DNA of 36,010 nucleotides, taken from IMG/VR virus record IMGVR_UViG_3300027801_000071, positions 1 through 36,010 of that record. One strand, written 5' to 3'. The stretch comes from a virus. The translations under genes were made by a program, and so were the position numbers. The notes below the pieces were generated by a model that was not told where the DNA came from, ran no database searches, and saw only the letters and a program-made list of their open reading frames with translations. Shown one piece after another: positions 35,163-36,010 of the stretch (position 1 is the first letter of the stretch; each line of letters begins with the position of its first letter).

Positions 35163-36010
35163 ATGAGCTTCATATATCAAAATCCATTAAGTACCGAATT
35201 AATCCCAAGTACTTTATCTCTAGTCAGAGATGACCCTAAGGGAGTAACTTTTAGTAGTAGTTTAATTGGTGGATATACTGAGGTATGGAGTTTAAATGAC
35301 CTTAAATATACAATTTATGGTAATGGTGATATTGAAGATGCTCGAAATATTATACCAATTCGATATTATGAACGATATCTTCCGACTATTCAATCTAATC
35401 AAGTAACGGTAAATAATGATTTAATTTCTTCAGGTAGAAGAAGATTAGGTCAATTAGTATATGTTCAGGAAACAGATACTGTCTATCAATATACTATACC
35501 TAATTATGAAACACTTTGGAGTAATGCGCATGCGTCAGGAGCATTATTATCTGCAGACACATCCACGAGTATTATTGGAGGAACGAGTGGTAGTCCAAAT
35601 GCCGCAGGTGTTGCGTTAATCGATGCGTGGTTAGATTCGTCAATTGAAGGTATAAGTGGTGTGACACGTAATAATGCCAGATGGAGAATATTTTATGGTT
35701 CTGATATTACAGTTACAGGAGGTACTTACACTAATGGTACTGCCTCATTCACTAATACTACGGGAGGTACATTTAATGTTACAGGATTTAGTACCACTGA
35801 AGATACATATGTTACCGGAGTAACATATAGTCAATTAACTAAAACACTAAGTATAGGTCTTAGTGATGGGGTTGATATTACTACCACTGGTTTTTCGCCA
35901 ACAATTACAGGTGGTTCATTTAATGATGTATCCATCACCTTAAATAATAATGATGGTACAACAACCTCTATTACTGGGAATACTACTAACATTTATAATA
36001 GTGACGGGGT
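35163..36010 (+). CDS. Fibre-like tail protein, 5' part only (runs off the window)
   Basis: An ATG at 35163 opens a frame of 282 codons without a stop to the window end. The N-terminal ~60 residues ('MSFIYQNPLSTELIPSTLSL', then Arg-Asp-Asp-Pro) look like an attachment domain. Then comes 'GRRRLGQLVYVQETDTVYQY', a motif that resembles the start of structural domains in other phage fibre proteins. From about residue 180 the sequence is a Thr/Gly/Asn-rich series of short strands such as 'TGGTYTNGTASFTNTTGGTF', suggesting a beta-solenoid or triple-beta fibre shaft. Leader is A/T-rich with TATATATAAAA at about 35147. It probably encodes a long fibre subunit; the receptor-binding end lies outside this window. 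Confidence 0.78.
   Translation, partial: MSFIYQNPLSTELIPSTLSLVRDDPKGVTFSSSLIGGYTEVWSLNDLKYTIYGNGDIEDARNIIPIRYYERYLPTIQSNQVTVNNDLISSGRRRLGQLVYVQETDTVYQYTIPNYETLWSNAHASGALLSADTSTSIIGGTSGSPNAAGVALIDAWLDSSIEGISGVTRNNARWRIFYGSDITVTGGTYTNGTASFTNTTGGTFNVTGFSTTEDTYVTGVTYSQLTKTLSIGLSDGVDITTTGFSPTITGGSFNDVSITLNNNDGTTTSITGNTTNIYNSDG

Overview
The window is a stretch of a large, AT-rich, T4-like contractile-tailed phage (myovirus-type) genome, with every credible gene on the + strand. Three things point to a Bacteroidota (probably flavobacterial) host. None of the start codons has a recognisable Shine-Dalgarno sequence, and leaders are A-rich instead. The tail adhesin carries a tandem array of SprB-type repeats, a module typical of Bacteroidota surface adhesins. 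The ribonucleotide reductase has its ATP-cone on the small subunit, an arrangement described experimentally from a flavobacterium. No integrase, tRNA, CRISPR array, insertion sequence or intron was seen.

Layout. (1) 1-5177: the 3' part of a giant, 5'-truncated gene for a baseplate-hub-like protein with a possible lysozyme-like C-terminus. (2) 5252-6107: two small genes of unknown function. (3) 6262-11097: a T4-type replication and recombination block: gp32-like ssDNA-binding protein, UvsX recombinase, RNase H/5'-nuclease, an unknown 150-aa protein and gp41-type helicase. A strong terminator precedes the block, and a 12-bp hairpin with a TTCG loop separates the gp32 and uvsX genes. (4) 11118-14141: nrdB then nrdA, class I ribonucleotide reductase, closed by a second strong terminator. 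(5) 14241-36010: a tightly packed late structural operon. It holds gp25 and gp6 baseplate wedge proteins, a 1663-aa protein with a hydrophobic segment, four tail proteins I cannot place in a family, a 987-aa protein with gpI/gp7-like features, a 1874-aa SprB-repeat adhesin, an 80-aa protein, and the 5' part of a fibre-like gene that runs off the window.

How it fits together. Nrd supplies dNTPs. The helicase, gp32, RNase H and UvsX support recombination-dependent replication of the T4 kind. The hub, gp25, gp6 and gp7-like proteins build the baseplate, and the large downstream proteins probably form its periphery and the host-recognition fibres. The core baseplate is recognisable, but the positions T4 fills with gp8-gp12 hold unrelated, much larger proteins built partly from Bacteroidota-style extracellular modules. 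This lineage-specific adsorption apparatus is the most novel part of the window. All family assignments are from reading motifs by eye; no database search was run.
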